Assembly (NCBI RefSeq): GCF_002162315.1
Contig: NZ_CP021416.1
Coordinates: forward strand, 2,058,207-2,122,206
Reading direction: 5' to 3'
DNA from: Sulfurospirillum diekertiae
GTDB taxonomy: Bacteria; Campylobacterota; Campylobacteria; Campylobacterales; Sulfurospirillaceae
DNA: 64,000 nt
The notes under the pieces were generated by a model. It saw only the letters and a program-made list of their open reading frames with translations, searched no databases and was not told the origin of the DNA. Shown piece after piece: positions 39,601 through 50,166 of the stretch; position 1 is the stretch's first letter, and each line of letters starts with the position of its first letter. The position numbers and the translations under genes are program-made.

Positions 39601-40809
39601 TTATAAATAATCTTCAGGCTTATAATTCTCCACGACAAAATCAATATCTTTATCGCCTCGTCCGCTCAAATTAACCAAGATGGACTCATAGGGTTTTTCT
39701 TTCGCCAACTTCATTGCAAATGCCACCGCATGCGCACTTTCAAGTGCAGGGATAATGCCTTCGTAATGAGATAGATCATAAAAAGCTTGAATGGTTTCTG
39801 CATCATTGGCGATGCCGACTTTTGTGCGAGAAATAGAGTTTAAGTAAGCATGCTCTGGACCGACAGAGGGGTAGTCAAGTCCACTCGCTACTGAATGAAC
39901 CGCGGCGGGTTCGCCCTCTTCATTTTTAAGCATAATGGAGTTAAAACCATGCAGTATGCCTTCGCTTCCATACGTCAAACTTGCGGCATGTTCGCCCAGT
40001 TTTGTCCCTTTGCCGCCTGGTTCAACACCGTACATTTCACACGGGTCTTCAATGAATGCGGAAAAAAGTCCCATGGCATTACTGCCACCACCAACACACG
40101 CGACTAAATTATCAGGCAAATTGCCTGTCATCTCTAAAAATTGCTCTCTGGCTTCGATGCCAACGACACTTTGAAAGTCACGTACCATCATCGGAAATGG
40201 ATGAGGGCCTACAACAGAGCCGATGCAGTAGATGCTGTTTTCGGGGTCTTTTAAGTAAGCAACAAACGCTGAATCGACCGCTTCTTTGAGTGTTTTAGCC
40301 CCAAAACTCACGGGTACAACTTTTGCTCCAAGAACACGCATACGTACGACGTTGGGGTGTTCTTTGGCAATATCCACTTCACCCATATGAATCTCACACT
40401 CAAGTCCAAAATAGGCTGCTGCTGTGGCGAGTGCTACACCGTGTTGCCCTGCTCCAGTTTCAGCGATGAGTTTTTTCTTGCCTAAATACTTAGCCAAAAG
40501 TGCTTCACCCATGCAGTGGTTGAGTTTGTGTGCTCCTGTGTGGTTTAAGTCTTCGCGTTTAAGGTAAATGCGTGCGCCGCCAACATATTCACTGAGGCGT
40601 TTGGCGTAATACACAGGGGTTGGTCGACCTTGATAATGTTTGCGAATATCGCGAAGCTCGCGGATAAAATCATGCGAATTACCAATGGTTAAGTACGCTT
40701 CTTCAATCTTCTTAAATTGCGCTTCGAGTTCAGGTGGTAAATAGGCTCCACCAAATTTTCCAAAATAGCCTTTTGCATCAGGGAAAGCTCTTAAATACGG
40801 CTTTTGCAT
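39601..40809 (-). CDS. trpB: Tryptophan synthase beta chain, stand-alone copy
   Basis: About 402 residues. It makes tryptophan from indole and serine with [18 protein letters not shown] near residue 85 holds the Schiff-base Lys, [12 protein letters not shown] near residue 115 the catalytic Glu loop, and [12 protein letters not shown] near residue 235 the PLP phosphate loop. No trpA or other trp gene is adjacent, and the gene is monocistronic by layout, with tRNA-Lys upstream and a terminator downstream. The ATG at 40809 follows AAAGGA. A TTTACATGTAAA copy sits 11 bases before the start. Confidence 0.92.
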   Translation of the reverse strand: MQKPYLRAFPDAKGYFGKFGGAYLPPELEAQFKKIEEAYLTIGNSHDFIRELRDIRKHYQGRPTPVYYAKRLSEYVGGARIYLKREDLNHTGAHKLNHCMGEALLAKYLGKKKLIAETGAGQHGVALATAAAYFGLECEIHMGEVDIAKEHPNVVRMRVLGAKVVPVSFGAKTLKEAVDSAFVAYLKDPENSIYCIGSVVGPHPFPMMVRDFQSVVGIEAREQFLEMTGNLPDNLVACVGGGSNAMGLFSAFIEDPCEMYGVEPGGKGTKLGEHAASLTYGSEGILHGFNSIMLKNEEGEPAAVHSVASGLDYPSVGPEHAYLNSISRTKVGIANDAETIQAFYDLSHYEGIIPALESAHAVAFAMKLAKEKPYESILVNLSGRGDKDIDFVVENYKPEDYL

Positions 40810-40901
40810 CAAATATATCCTTTACATGTAAAGTTTGAGAGTCTCTAATTTGAGAGTATTATAGCTTAGATTTCATAAGGTTAAATGGGGGGAGAATAGA
40901 A

Positions 40902-40977
40902 TGGTGGTCCGTGTAGGCTTCGAACCTACGACCCCATCATTAAGAGTGATATGCTCTACCAACTGAGCTAACGGACC
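40902..40977 (-). tRNA. tRNA-Lys (anticodon CTT)
   Basis: 76 bases with encoded CCA. The acceptor is GGTCCGT/ACGGACC. The anticodon stem TATCA/TGATG encloses the loop CTCTTAA, putting CTT at 34-36. The T-loop is TTCGAAG. Confidence 0.93.
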
Positions 40978-41137
40978 ATGTTGCAAGATTGAAATTCTAC
41001 TCCTCTCTTGATAAAACGAATGTTAATGTGTAAATTTTCTTTCCTAGCGCAATTTTGTCACGATTTTATTACATATTTTGCTAGAAGCAAGCTCTTTTTT
41101 TTGTATCATATCCCATACGTTTTTTGAGGAATAATGC

Positions 41138-43663
41138 ATGGAAATCGAAGAGATTATTGAAGACCTAATTGACAAAAATGCGGATGATTTTGAAATATCA
41201 AAGCTCATTAAAGAACATATTAAAAGTTATCTTGGCTCCTTGAATGAAATTTTTGTTGAAAACCAAGGTAAAGATTTCTTAGTCAAACACGCCAAACAGA
41301 TTGATCAATTTATCATTCTCATTTACAAATATACCTTACGCAAATATTTTGGTAACTACATGCCCTTTGTCAACTCTATTCCTGTCGTGCTGGTTGGCAT
41401 GGGAAGTTATGGAAGAGAAGAGCTTTGCGTCTATTCAGATACGGACTTGATGGTAGTGTATAAAGCGCTTCCAGGCTATAACATAGAGCCTATGATCCAG
41501 TCGATGCTTTACCTTGCATGGGATGCAGGCATAAAACTCGGACATCGTACGCATAAACTTGAAGAGCTTGTTCCTTCCAGCAACCAAGATCTCACCATCA
41601 AAACAGCGATGCTAGAATCTCGCTTTTTATGCGGCTCTAAGCTTTTATGGATGGAAACCGAACGTGAGCTCTTAAAAATTCAACGTTGGCAAAAAAAAGA
41701 GGTGATACAACAAATCGTTGAAGCCAATGAGGAGAGACGCGCCAAACACCCGATGAGCATGGAACCTAATATCAAAGAAGGTGTGGGAGGACTTAGGGAT
41801 GCCAATACCCTTTCATGGATCTGCAAAATTCTCTTTGGAAATATGCGTATACGCGATCGTGTACCTGAAATTATTGATGAAGAGGAGTATCGAGAGTTTC
41901 GAAGTTCATTGGAATTTCTATTTCGTGTACGTTCCGCTCTTCATCTGAGTGCAAAGAAAAAACAAGATGTACTCAACCTTGAATTCATCCCCGATGTGGC
42001 TGAAAAACTAGGTTTTGAAAATAAAATCTTAAAAAATGCCCAAATGCAACTTGCCTCCAAAACGATGTCGGCAATGCACACGATTGACGTTACATGTAAA
42101 ATCTTTATGCGTAAGCTTACCTCTTCTATCCTCTCGCAACCAACGCGTTTGAGTGCCCTCAAACGTGGTCGTGTCGAAAAAGGGCTTTATGTGGTCGATC
42201 ATTGTGTTTTTGCCTCTTTTAAAAAACCTAGCCCAAGCTTGAGTGTCGTTTTAGCGCAACTGCAACAGTTTGATGACCCAAAACTCAGCTTCGACATTAG
42301 CTATGTACATTACATCAAAAACGCTCATTTTGCACCCCATAACTCCAAAAAAATTTACAAACAGTTCAGGGCACTTTTATTTCAACAAAATCTTTACACT
42401 CTTTATAGCCTCCTGTATGAAGCCTCACTTTTGCAACAGCTCATTAAACCTGTGCGCCAAATCCTAAATCTTGCCCAATTTGATGGCTACCATAAGTTAC
42501 CAGTGGATATTCACTCTTTGCACACACTCTATCACTTAGAAAATATCAAAGAACCGTTCATCAAGTCCCTCTTTGACGATCTCTGTCCTGAAGGAAAAGC
42601 ACTCATCAAACTGGTTGCATTTTTACATGATATAGGCAAAGGAAGAAAAGGCGATCACAGTGAACTGGGTGCAAAAATTTTTAGAGCTTACGCGATGAAA
42701 CTAGAGTTTTCAGAACAAGCAATCGAAACAGGAATTACGCTTATTAAAAACCATACTTTAATGAGCAATACGGCCAATCGGGAAGATATTTACGATGAAA
42801 GAGTCGTCCTTGCCTTTATTTCCAAGCTTCAAAATCCTCAAATCCTCAAACTGCTGTATATTCTCACCTATGCGGACACGAATGCGGTCAATGACAACAT
42901 TTACACCGGTTTTGTTGCCAAATTACTGCGCGAATTTTACAACTACAGCCTCGATATGTTCGATAAAGAGGAACTCATCGACGAGACAACCAAACGCTTG
43001 CGTAAAGAAAATAGCCTTAAAAAGAGTCCTGAATTTTTAGAGCTATCCAAAGCATTACAGAAAAAGACACTCTCGGTACAATCTAATTTCTTTTTCTTGA
43101 AGCTTAAACCAAGTGCCATTGTCCAGATTGTCAAAGAGGCTGACGAGACACCTATTGACTCTTACTGTTATAAAATTAACAACGATTCACATCTCAGCAT
43201 CACAGTTATCCGAGGTAAAAGCTTTAACATCGGTTACCTTTTAGGAAAACTCTCCTATCTTGATCTGGTTCAGATGGATATTTACAAGCTCTTTGATGGT
43301 AAAAAATACTTTCAAATCGACTTTAATGAGAAAGTCACAGAGAATGACATTGAGCTTATTTGTGAACTCATCGATAACTCGTTTGATATGGGCAAAAAAG
43401 TTACATTGAAAAAACCAATTATCCTGAAAAATGAGATTAGTATTGACTGTGAACACTCCAAATCCTATGCACTCATGCACGTCAATACTAAGAACCAACA
43501 CGGCCTTATGGCATATTTGATGAGTGTGTTTGATGAGCATGGAATTGATATTGCAATGGCAAAGATTCAGACCATTAAGAATAGGACGCGAAACCTACTT
43601 TTAATAGAAAAGACAGCGCGCTTATGCAACAATGGACAAAATATACTAGATTATTTTTATTAA
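41138..43663 (+). CDS. glnD: [Protein-PII] uridylyltransferase / uridylyl-removing enzyme
   Basis: 841 residues. The nucleotidyltransferase domain has GSYGREELCVYSDTDLMV near residue 88. The HD domain has LVAFLHDIGKGRKGDHSELG near residue 495, and ACT-like sequence ends the protein (ALMHVNTKNQHGLMAYLMSV). It senses glutamine and controls PII and glutamine synthetase. ATGGAAATC follows TTGAGGAA. The last bases run into glmS, 13 bases downstream, so the two may be co-transcribed; nitrogen sensing next to an enzyme that uses glutamine is sensible. A near copy (TTACATGTAA) of the palindrome lies at 42090. Confidence 0.85.
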   Translation: MEIEEIIEDLIDKNADDFEISKLIKEHIKSYLGSLNEIFVENQGKDFLVKHAKQIDQFIILIYKYTLRKYFGNYMPFVNSIPVVLVGMGSYGREELCVYSDTDLMVVYKALPGYNIEPMIQSMLYLAWDAGIKLGHRTHKLEELVPSSNQDLTIKTAMLESRFLCGSKLLWMETERELLKIQRWQKKEVIQQIVEANEERRAKHPMSMEPNIKEGVGGLRDANTLSWICKILFGNMRIRDRVPEIIDEEEYREFRSSLEFLFRVRSALHLSAKKKQDVLNLEFIPDVAEKLGFENKILKNAQMQLASKTMSAMHTIDVTCKIFMRKLTSSILSQPTRLSALKRGRVEKGLYVVDHCVFASFKKPSPSLSVVLAQLQQFDDPKLSFDISYVHYIKNAHFAPHNSKKIYKQFRALLFQQNLYTLYSLLYEASLLQQLIKPVRQILNLAQFDGYHKLPVDIHSLHTLYHLENIKEPFIKSLFDDLCPEGKALIKLVAFLHDIGKGRKGDHSELGAKIFRAYAMKLEFSEQAIETGITLIKNHTLMSNTANREDIYDERVVLAFISKLQNPQILKLLYILTYADTNAVNDNIYTGFVAKLLREFYNYSLDMFDKEELIDETTKRLRKENSLKKSPEFLELSKALQKKTLSVQSNFFFLKLKPSAIVQIVKEADETPIDSYCYKINNDSHLSITVIRGKSFNIGYLLGKLSYLDLVQMDIYKLFDGKKYFQIDFNEKVTENDIELICELIDNSFDMGKKVTLKKPIILKNEISIDCEHSKSYALMHVNTKNQHGLMAYLMSVFDEHGIDIAMAKIQTIKNRTRNLLLIEKTARLCNNGQNILDYFY

Positions 43664-43676
43664 AAAGGTACCGTTT

Positions 43677-45489
43677 ATGTGTGGAATTGTTGGCTATATT
43701 GGAACAAAAGAAAAACGCAATTTTTTTGCTAGGTGGACTCAAAGAACTTGAATACAGAGGTTATGATTCAGCAGGAATTGCCGTCCTTAAAGAGGGTGAA
43801 ATTACCGCGTTTAAAGCCACAGGAAAACTCACTAATCTTGCTCGTAAAGTGGAAAACTTTCACTCAGAAGGATTTGGTGTCGGCATCGGACATACGAGAT
43901 GGGCAACTCATGGTAAGCCAACCGAAGCCAATGCTCACCCGCACTGGGGAGAATTTTCGTACATCATTCACAACGGTATCATCGAAAACTACAAAGAGAT
44001 CAAAGACGAGCTTTTAAAAGATGGTGTGAAATTTTTAAGCCAAACCGATACGGAAGTGGCGGTTCACTTGTTTGAAAAGAACGTCAGAGAACTAAAAGAT
44101 TGCTTTAAAGCTTTTGAAAAGACAATTGCTTCATTGCAAGGAGCCTATGCCATCTTATTGATTAGTAAAAAAGCTCCTGATGTTATCTTCTTTGCCAAAA
44201 ATGCAGTCCCTTTATTGCTCGGCAAAAGTGCAAGTGGGGAAGTCTATTTTAGCTCTTCAGACGCACCTCTTATCGGACTTGTCCAAGAAGTCGTTTACCT
44301 TGAAGATGGTGAATATGGTTGGGCAAAAAATCAAGAAATTACCCTTTTAAACAACCATGTGCCACAACATCTTGACTTTAAAACACTGACTCACGATAAA
44401 CTCTCAGCCCAAAAAGATGGATACCGTTACTTTATGGAAAAAGAGATTTATGAACAATCTTTAGTGGTCGGTGAAACATTGATGGGTCGCATCAAAGACA
44501 ATTCGATTATCTTGGATGAACTCTCAAGTCTTGATCTTGCACATATTGATGCCATTAAAATCTGCGCTTGTGGCACCAGTTATCACGCGGCTTTAAGTGC
44601 TTGTTATATGTTTGAACGTTTGGCAAAAATTCGCTGTAATGTGGAAATTGCCAGTGAATTTCGCTACAAAGAGCCTCTTTTAGATACAAAAACACTCTTT
44701 ATTGTTATCTCACAAAGTGGTGAAACAGCAGACACCTTAGAAGCACTCAAGATGGCAAAACAGAGTGGTATGCGAACACTGGCCATCTGTAATGTCGATA
44801 ACTCTTCGATTGTGCGAACTGCCGATATGACTATTCTCACCCGAGCAGGCATCGAAAAAGGTGTTGCGAGCACGAAAGCATTTGCAACACAGGTCATTAC
44901 GCTTTGGCTTTTGACCCTTTATGTGGGTGAACACAAAAAAAGTATGGATGCCCTAACATTACAAAGCGAAATTGCAGCCTTACTTCGTGTTCCACTCATT
45001 CTCAAAGTCAGCGAAACAACCCATGAAAAAATTCGACGTCTCTCAAAACGTTATTTACACGGGCATGGATTTTTCTTCATTGGTCGCGATATTTTCTATC
45101 CACTCGCACTTGAGGGCGCACTGAAACTCAAAGAAATCAGCTACCTTCATGCTGAAGGTTACCCAGCAGGAGAGATGAAACACGGTCCTATTGCACTTGC
45201 CGATAGTGAGCTTTTCACCATTGCGCTCATGCCCAAAAACCTCTTATACGATAAAATGAAAAGTAATGTTGAAGAGTTGAGTGCACGTGATTCTACACTG
45301 TTGGTTATCAGCCCAGAGCCATTTGAATTAGCCGATGATTTTATTAAGACAAAACCTCACACGCATATGATGGGTGAATTTTTTGAGATGATGCTCATTA
45401 CCCAGCTCCTTGCTTTAGAGATTTCGATTCGCCTTGGAAACGATGTGGATATGCCTCGCAATCTTGCAAAAAGTGTTACAGTAGAATAA
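43677..45489 (+). CDS. glmS: Glucosamine-6-phosphate synthase, frameshifted at a T7 run
   Basis: Converts fructose-6-phosphate and glutamine to glucosamine-6-phosphate, the first step to cell-wall amino sugars. The true start is the ATG at 43677 (MCGIVGYIGTKEKRNF, the N-terminal Cys being the glutaminase nucleophile). The frame breaks at TTTTTTT (43721-43727). Dropping one T gives FLLGGLKELEYRGYDSAGIA and an open frame to 45489, about 603 residues. The SIS domains have SQSGETADTLEAL and ASTKAFATQV, and the C-terminal DMPRNLAKSVTVE is intact. The gene is essential in most bacteria, so the extra T is probably an error. Confidence 0.92.
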
Positions 45490-45512
45490 TGAATGACAGG
45501 TAAGGAAGGGTG

Positions 45513-47342
45513 ATGCAAAAAAAGCTTTCTTTGATTATTGTTGGAACGATTTTTATCTCTTTTATGCTGTTGATGGTTATATCAGCACTTTCTATCCGTA
45601 ATTTAGGGATCAAAAATGCTGAAGAAAAAGCACAGATTATTGCTAATTTAGTGCAAGATGGTTTGAGTGCCCATATGCTCAGTGGCACAATGGCTCAAAG
45701 AGAATTTTTTCTCAAAAAAATTAGTACGGCAAAAGGTGTCGATGCTCTCTGGGTCGTGCGCAGTAACTCTGTCATCAATCAGTTTGGCAAAGGATTTAGC
45801 AACGAAGTAGCACGCGATAGTATTGATGAAGAAGCCTTAAACAGCGCTACTGTGCATAAACAAATTATCGAAGACTCCGGCACTGTCAAATTACGCGTTA
45901 CAACGCCTTATATCGCAACCGAGCATGGTACGCCCAACTGTATGCAATGCCACCAAACCAAAGAAGGGGAAGTGCTAGGTTCTATTAGTATCGTCTTTGA
46001 TATTACCGAAGCACGTACTAATGGTATTTTGAATGCTTTGATGATTTTAGGCTTTTCGATTGTAATCATGCTGTTGGTCTTTATGATTATCAATAGGTCT
46101 ATGCGCCCTTTAATGGAAATTTTTCATTCCATTACGTTTGTTATGAACAAAGCACAAGAGGGTGAATATGTCAGACGTGTACGCTGTTCAAGTCAAGAAA
46201 AAGAGTACCAAAATGTAAAATTTGGTATCAACTCTTTATTGGATAAACTTGAAGGGACACTGACGGATATTGAGATGACGGTCAAGAAATTTTTGGCGCT
46301 CTCGCCTAATCACCAACCTGATCTTTTGTTAGAGACACAAAGCATTGTCCATGAACTCTCAGATATCTATCAATTTAAACGTACGATCGAATTTGATGAA
46401 GACAAAGAACAAGTCTATCATCGTATCGGTTCTATTTTACAACACGATATAGGACTGAAAGATTTTGTACTCATCGAATCAGGGAAAAATGACATTCACC
46501 CCAATATTGTCTTTGATGCTTCTTCTCAAAAACGCTCGATTAATTTAAATTGTCGCGCATTGCGCACCAAACAGACCGTTACATCCGATCAATTTCGTGA
46601 TATCTGTGGATTGTGCAATACCTCTGCATCCCACTTGTGTATTCCTTATTTGATTAGCAGCGATTTAGAGTTACTTTTAAGTATCTGGGAAAGAACGCCT
46701 GAAGAGTTGACCCACACTAAAACACTGCTTCCAAAAATTCAAAATTACATCGATGCAGCACGCCCAGAACTGGTCAGTAAGAACTTGACAGAAATTTTAA
46801 AAGTCTCTTCAACTACCGATGCACTCACAGAGCTTTATAACCGTAAATACCTTGATGAATACATCGAAAAAGCTCTTTCCCAAGCGAAACGAAATGGCAT
46901 TATCTATGGTATTCTCATGATCGACATTGACTGGTTTAAGATGGTCAATGATACCTATGGACATGATATTGGAGATCGCGCTATAAAAGCCCTTTCGCAA
47001 GCACTTAAAGCTAATATTCGTGAATCCGACACGGCTTTTCGCTTTGGTGGTGAAGAATTTTTGGTTTTACTGTATGAATGTGAAGATGCGATGGTCATGC
47101 AAATTGCAGAAAAGATACGCCTTGCCTTTGAAAAAATGCCAATTCAGTCCAATACGAGTGCTACATTTTACAAAACACTGAGTGTAGGGGCATCTATCTT
47201 TCCTAAAGATTCAGATTCCCTCTTGAAATGTATTAAATTTGCAGATATTGCGCTTTACAATGCAAAAGATAGTGGTCGCAATTGCTGTAAACGTTTTGAT
47301 CCAAGTATGATTGAAACCAAAGAACTTAGAAACGACTTTTAA
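45513..47342 (+). CDS. Membrane diguanylate cyclase with a periplasmic heme-c sensor domain
   Basis: About 609 residues. Two membrane helices (about 5-28 and 173-194) bracket a periplasmic region with the CMQCH heme-c motif near residue 143, similar to Tll0287/DUF3365-type sensors. A HAMP-like stretch and a middle cytoplasmic region containing a CGLCN Cys pair follow. The GGDEF domain has FRFGGEEFLVLL (active GGEEF) near residue 510, with DIDWFKMVNDTYGHDIGD before it. It should make cyclic-di-GMP in response to a redox or gas signal, which is inference. The ATG at 45513 is preferred to the GTG at 45510 given the AAGGAAGG spacing. Confidence 0.85.
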   Translation: MQKKLSLIIVGTIFISFMLLMVISALSIRNLGIKNAEEKAQIIANLVQDGLSAHMLSGTMAQREFFLKKISTAKGVDALWVVRSNSVINQFGKGFSNEVARDSIDEEALNSATVHKQIIEDSGTVKLRVTTPYIATEHGTPNCMQCHQTKEGEVLGSISIVFDITEARTNGILNALMILGFSIVIMLLVFMIINRSMRPLMEIFHSITFVMNKAQEGEYVRRVRCSSQEKEYQNVKFGINSLLDKLEGTLTDIEMTVKKFLALSPNHQPDLLLETQSIVHELSDIYQFKRTIEFDEDKEQVYHRIGSILQHDIGLKDFVLIESGKNDIHPNIVFDASSQKRSINLNCRALRTKQTVTSDQFRDICGLCNTSASHLCIPYLISSDLELLLSIWERTPEELTHTKTLLPKIQNYIDAARPELVSKNLTEILKVSSTTDALTELYNRKYLDEYIEKALSQAKRNGIIYGILMIDIDWFKMVNDTYGHDIGDRAIKALSQALKANIRESDTAFRFGGEEFLVLLYECEDAMVMQIAEKIRLAFEKMPIQSNTSATFYKTLSVGASIFPKDSDSLLKCIKFADIALYNAKDSGRNCCKRFDPSMIETKELRNDF

Positions 47343-47350
47343 AGGCACTT

Positions 47351-48214
47351 ATGAAATTTTATCGTGTCTATGTGGAGCTCACCAATATCTGTGGGCTCGC
47401 ATGCAGTTTTTGCCCTCCTAAAACACTCTCAACACACAGCATGTCGCTTCCTTTTTTTGAACAGGTGTTGGATGAATTAAAACCTTACACCAAAGAGATA
47501 GCCTACCACATGGGTGGTGATGCACTCACACTTTCCAATTTAGAAGCCTATTTGGATATTACATGTAAAAAGAATTTTAAAGTCATGCTGACAACCAGTG
47601 GCTATTATTTGAGTAAGCACAATCTTCAAACACTTTTACATCCTGCTATCAAACAGATCAATATCTCGCTCAACAGCTACAATAAAAACAGTATGCCGCT
47701 CTCTTTTGAAGCCTACATGGAACCTATCATCAAACTCTGTGCACTTAAATCAGAACATAATCGAGACCTTTTCATCAATCTGCGTTTATGGAATATGGAC
47801 AAGACGCATAGTGAAGAAACATTTAATGAAAAACTCTTTGCCTATCTCGGAAAAGTCTTTCACACACCTTTACATGTAAAAACACTTTATGAGCAAAAAC
47901 CTCGTTCCATACGCTTAAGTGAAAAAATACGCCTTCACTTTGACGACTATTTTGAATGGCCTAGCCTTCAGTCCAACCACCAGAGTGATGGACCCTGCCA
48001 AGGGCTTCGTTCCCATTTTGGAATTCTCAGCAATGGAACAGTCGTACCGTGTTGTTTGGATAAAGAGGGAGTGATGGCGCTTGGAGATTTACATGTAAAC
48101 TCACTGAGTGACATTCTCAATACTCCAAGGACCAAAGCCATTATTGAAGGGTTTAAACACGACAGAGCCGTAGAAAGTTTATGTCAAAAATGCACCTATA
48201 AAAAACCGTTTTAA
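47351..48214 (+). CDS. Radical SAM/SPASM-type protein of unknown substrate
   Basis: 287 residues. It opens with YVELTNICGLACSFCPPK, the CX3CX2C cluster motif near residue 14, and a SAM-binding GGDAL motif follows near residue 56. The C-terminal Cys set (CQGLRS, then VVPCCLDKEG and CQKCTYKKPF) is SPASM-like and would bind an extra FeS cluster. It lies 8 bases after the diguanylate cyclase stop and just before a HIT protein, a run that looks co-transcribed. Two TTTACATGTAAA copies read LHVK and LHVN, and a third near copy reads ITCK. Confidence 0.75.
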   Translation: MKFYRVYVELTNICGLACSFCPPKTLSTHSMSLPFFEQVLDELKPYTKEIAYHMGGDALTLSNLEAYLDITCKKNFKVMLTTSGYYLSKHNLQTLLHPAIKQINISLNSYNKNSMPLSFEAYMEPIIKLCALKSEHNRDLFINLRLWNMDKTHSEETFNEKLFAYLGKVFHTPLHVKTLYEQKPRSIRLSEKIRLHFDDYFEWPSLQSNHQSDGPCQGLRSHFGILSNGTVVPCCLDKEGVMALGDLHVNSLSDILNTPRTKAIIEGFKHDRAVESLCQKCTYKKPF

Positions 48215-48223
48215 GGAAAACTA

Positions 48224-48595
48224 ATGTCACAAAAACTTTACGAAAATGACTATTTTTATATTGAAAAAGAGAATGCCCTTATTCCTTGGGTTAAAATCTT
48301 TACACAAAAACCATACAAAGAGCTGAGTGATTGCGATTCTGTAACACAAGAAGTTCTCTTAAAGGCAATGCTCGTTGTGGAAGAGACCATGCGTTTTTAT
48401 TACAATCCCAAAAAAATAAATATTGCGATGTTTGGTAACTATATTCCCCATCTCCATATACACGTTATGGCGCGTTTTGAGGAAGATTCGCACTTTCCTG
48501 AATCCATGTGGGGCATCAAACAACGTGAATCCAATCTTCATCTACCAAGTTTTGATAATTTTGTTACTATTTTGCACGATAAATTACGCAGTTGA
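48224..48595 (+). CDS. HIT-domain nucleotide-binding hydrolase
   Basis: 123 residues with HLHIHVMARFEED near residue 80, the HxHxHxx histidine-triad motif. Members hydrolyse nucleoside phosphoramidates or dinucleoside polyphosphates. It has an AAGGAAA ribosome site and starts 9 bases after the radical SAM gene. Confidence 0.85.
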   Translation: MSQKLYENDYFYIEKENALIPWVKIFTQKPYKELSDCDSVTQEVLLKAMLVVEETMRFYYNPKKINIAMFGNYIPHLHIHVMARFEEDSHFPESMWGIKQRESNLHLPSFDNFVTILHDKLRS

Positions 48596-48674
48596 CCCCA
48601 TTTTTGGGCATAGTTTAATCTCTCTTTTGGTAATCTTTAGGATAAATTTAGAAAATAATCATTAAAGATAACGA

Positions 48675-50106
48675 ATGAAAAAAGTGGTTCTCAGTCTCTG
48701 TTTTTTACTCTCAACGTATGCGCTTAGCGCTAATTTACACTACTCTCTGATTAAAAAGGAGAGTGGCAAAGAAGGAAGCACCCTTCTCATTGTAGGCGGG
48801 ATTCATGGCGATGAACCTGGAGGCTATTTTGCCCCGATGCTTCTGTCCAGATATTATAAAATAGAAAGCGGCACTCTTTGGATCGTTCCAAACCTTAACT
48901 TTGACAGTATTGTCAAAAACTCTCGTGGCATCAACGGTGATATGAACCGTAAATTTGCCAAAATAGAAACCAAAGACAAAGATTTTGACATAGTTACCGA
49001 GATCAAAAAGCTTATTTTAAATCCTAAAGTGGATCTTACATTAAACCTTCACGATGGCCAAGGTTTTTATCGAGAGAAGAATATCGACAAAAACTTTAAC
49101 CAAAAAGCATGGGGACAAGCAACGATCATTGATCAACAACAAATCCCAAATGCCAAGTATGGAAATCTTGCAGATATCGCAACCAAAGTGAACCAAGAGA
49201 CGAACGTTGGACTCATTGAAGATGTGCATGAATTTAATGTCAAGAATACCAATACCAAAACACAAGATAAGGCGATGCAACAAAGCTTGACTTATTTCTC
49301 TATCACCAATAATAAACCAGCTTTTGCAATTGAAACCAGTAAAAATATTACGAATCTATCACAAAAAAGTTTTTTTATCAACTCAAGACCATTGAAAAAA
49401 TTTATGAATGTCATGAATATCAAATATTCACGCTCATTTGATCTGACAGAAGAGAATATCAAAAAACTTCTTCATGATGATGGTATCATAGAAATTCCTC
49501 CGACCAAAATCATGTTGGATCTCTCCACGCTCAAACCTTATATCAAATTTTTTCCTATGAATAAAGACAAACTTGTCTATACAAGTAATAACCCATTAAT
49601 TGCGGTTACTAAAGAAAAAGATGAATATAAAATCATGAATGGGAATACCTTGGTATCAACACTTAAACCCGATTTTATTGAATTTGAGCACTCTTTAAAT
49701 GATGTGAGTTTGATCATTGATGGCAAAAAAACAACGGTTAAAATCGGCTCTTTGATCAGTGCTAAAAACAGTTTTCAGGTTGACCCCATTAACGGATACC
49801 GTATTAACATCATCGGTTTTTCAAAACCAGGTGTTGTGAGTGAAGGTGGTATTAAGGTTGAACCAAAAGATTTTATAAAAACGTATGCGATTGATAAAGA
49901 TGAAACCACATACATGGTACACTATTACAAAGATAAAAAAGTTTTGCGGTATGGTAAATATTAAGTTTGAAGATGAGAAAAAAAGTAAAAAAATAGATTT
50001 TCCCTTCAATACAAAATCTTCCATCTTATATGATCAAGCCTTTGGGACACTATTGAAGAAAAATAAGTCATCGTTTTACACTATGGGCGTGGACACGTTG
50101 ATATGA
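48675..50106 (+). CDS. pgp1: Pgp1/Csd4-like peptidoglycan DL-carboxypeptidase, frameshifted at an A6 run
   Basis: Trims the muropeptide stem (tripeptide to dipeptide) in the periplasm and sets helical cell shape in Campylobacter and Helicobacter. A signal peptide (MKKVVLSLCFLLSTYALSA) is followed by the M99/M14-like zinc domain, with GGIHGDEPGG near residue 38 (the HxxE zinc ligands) and NLHDGQGFY with the third His near residue 117. The frame ends early at 49964. Removing one A at A6 (49935-49940) continues it as KKFCGMVNIKFEDEKKSKK to 50106, about 476 residues. The added tail, and the lack of another gene there, support the correction. Confidence 0.83.
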
Positions 50107-50166
50107 TCACGTGTTATTCAAAAATGAGTTCATCAAAGAATTTTCTTAAAGATTAAGGAGCATTGT

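Noticed and set aside
43624-43730. An alternative glmS N-terminus starting MQQWTKYTRL
   Set aside because: It lacks the MCGIVGY start needed for glutaminase activity and overlaps the glnD end; the T7 frameshift explains it.
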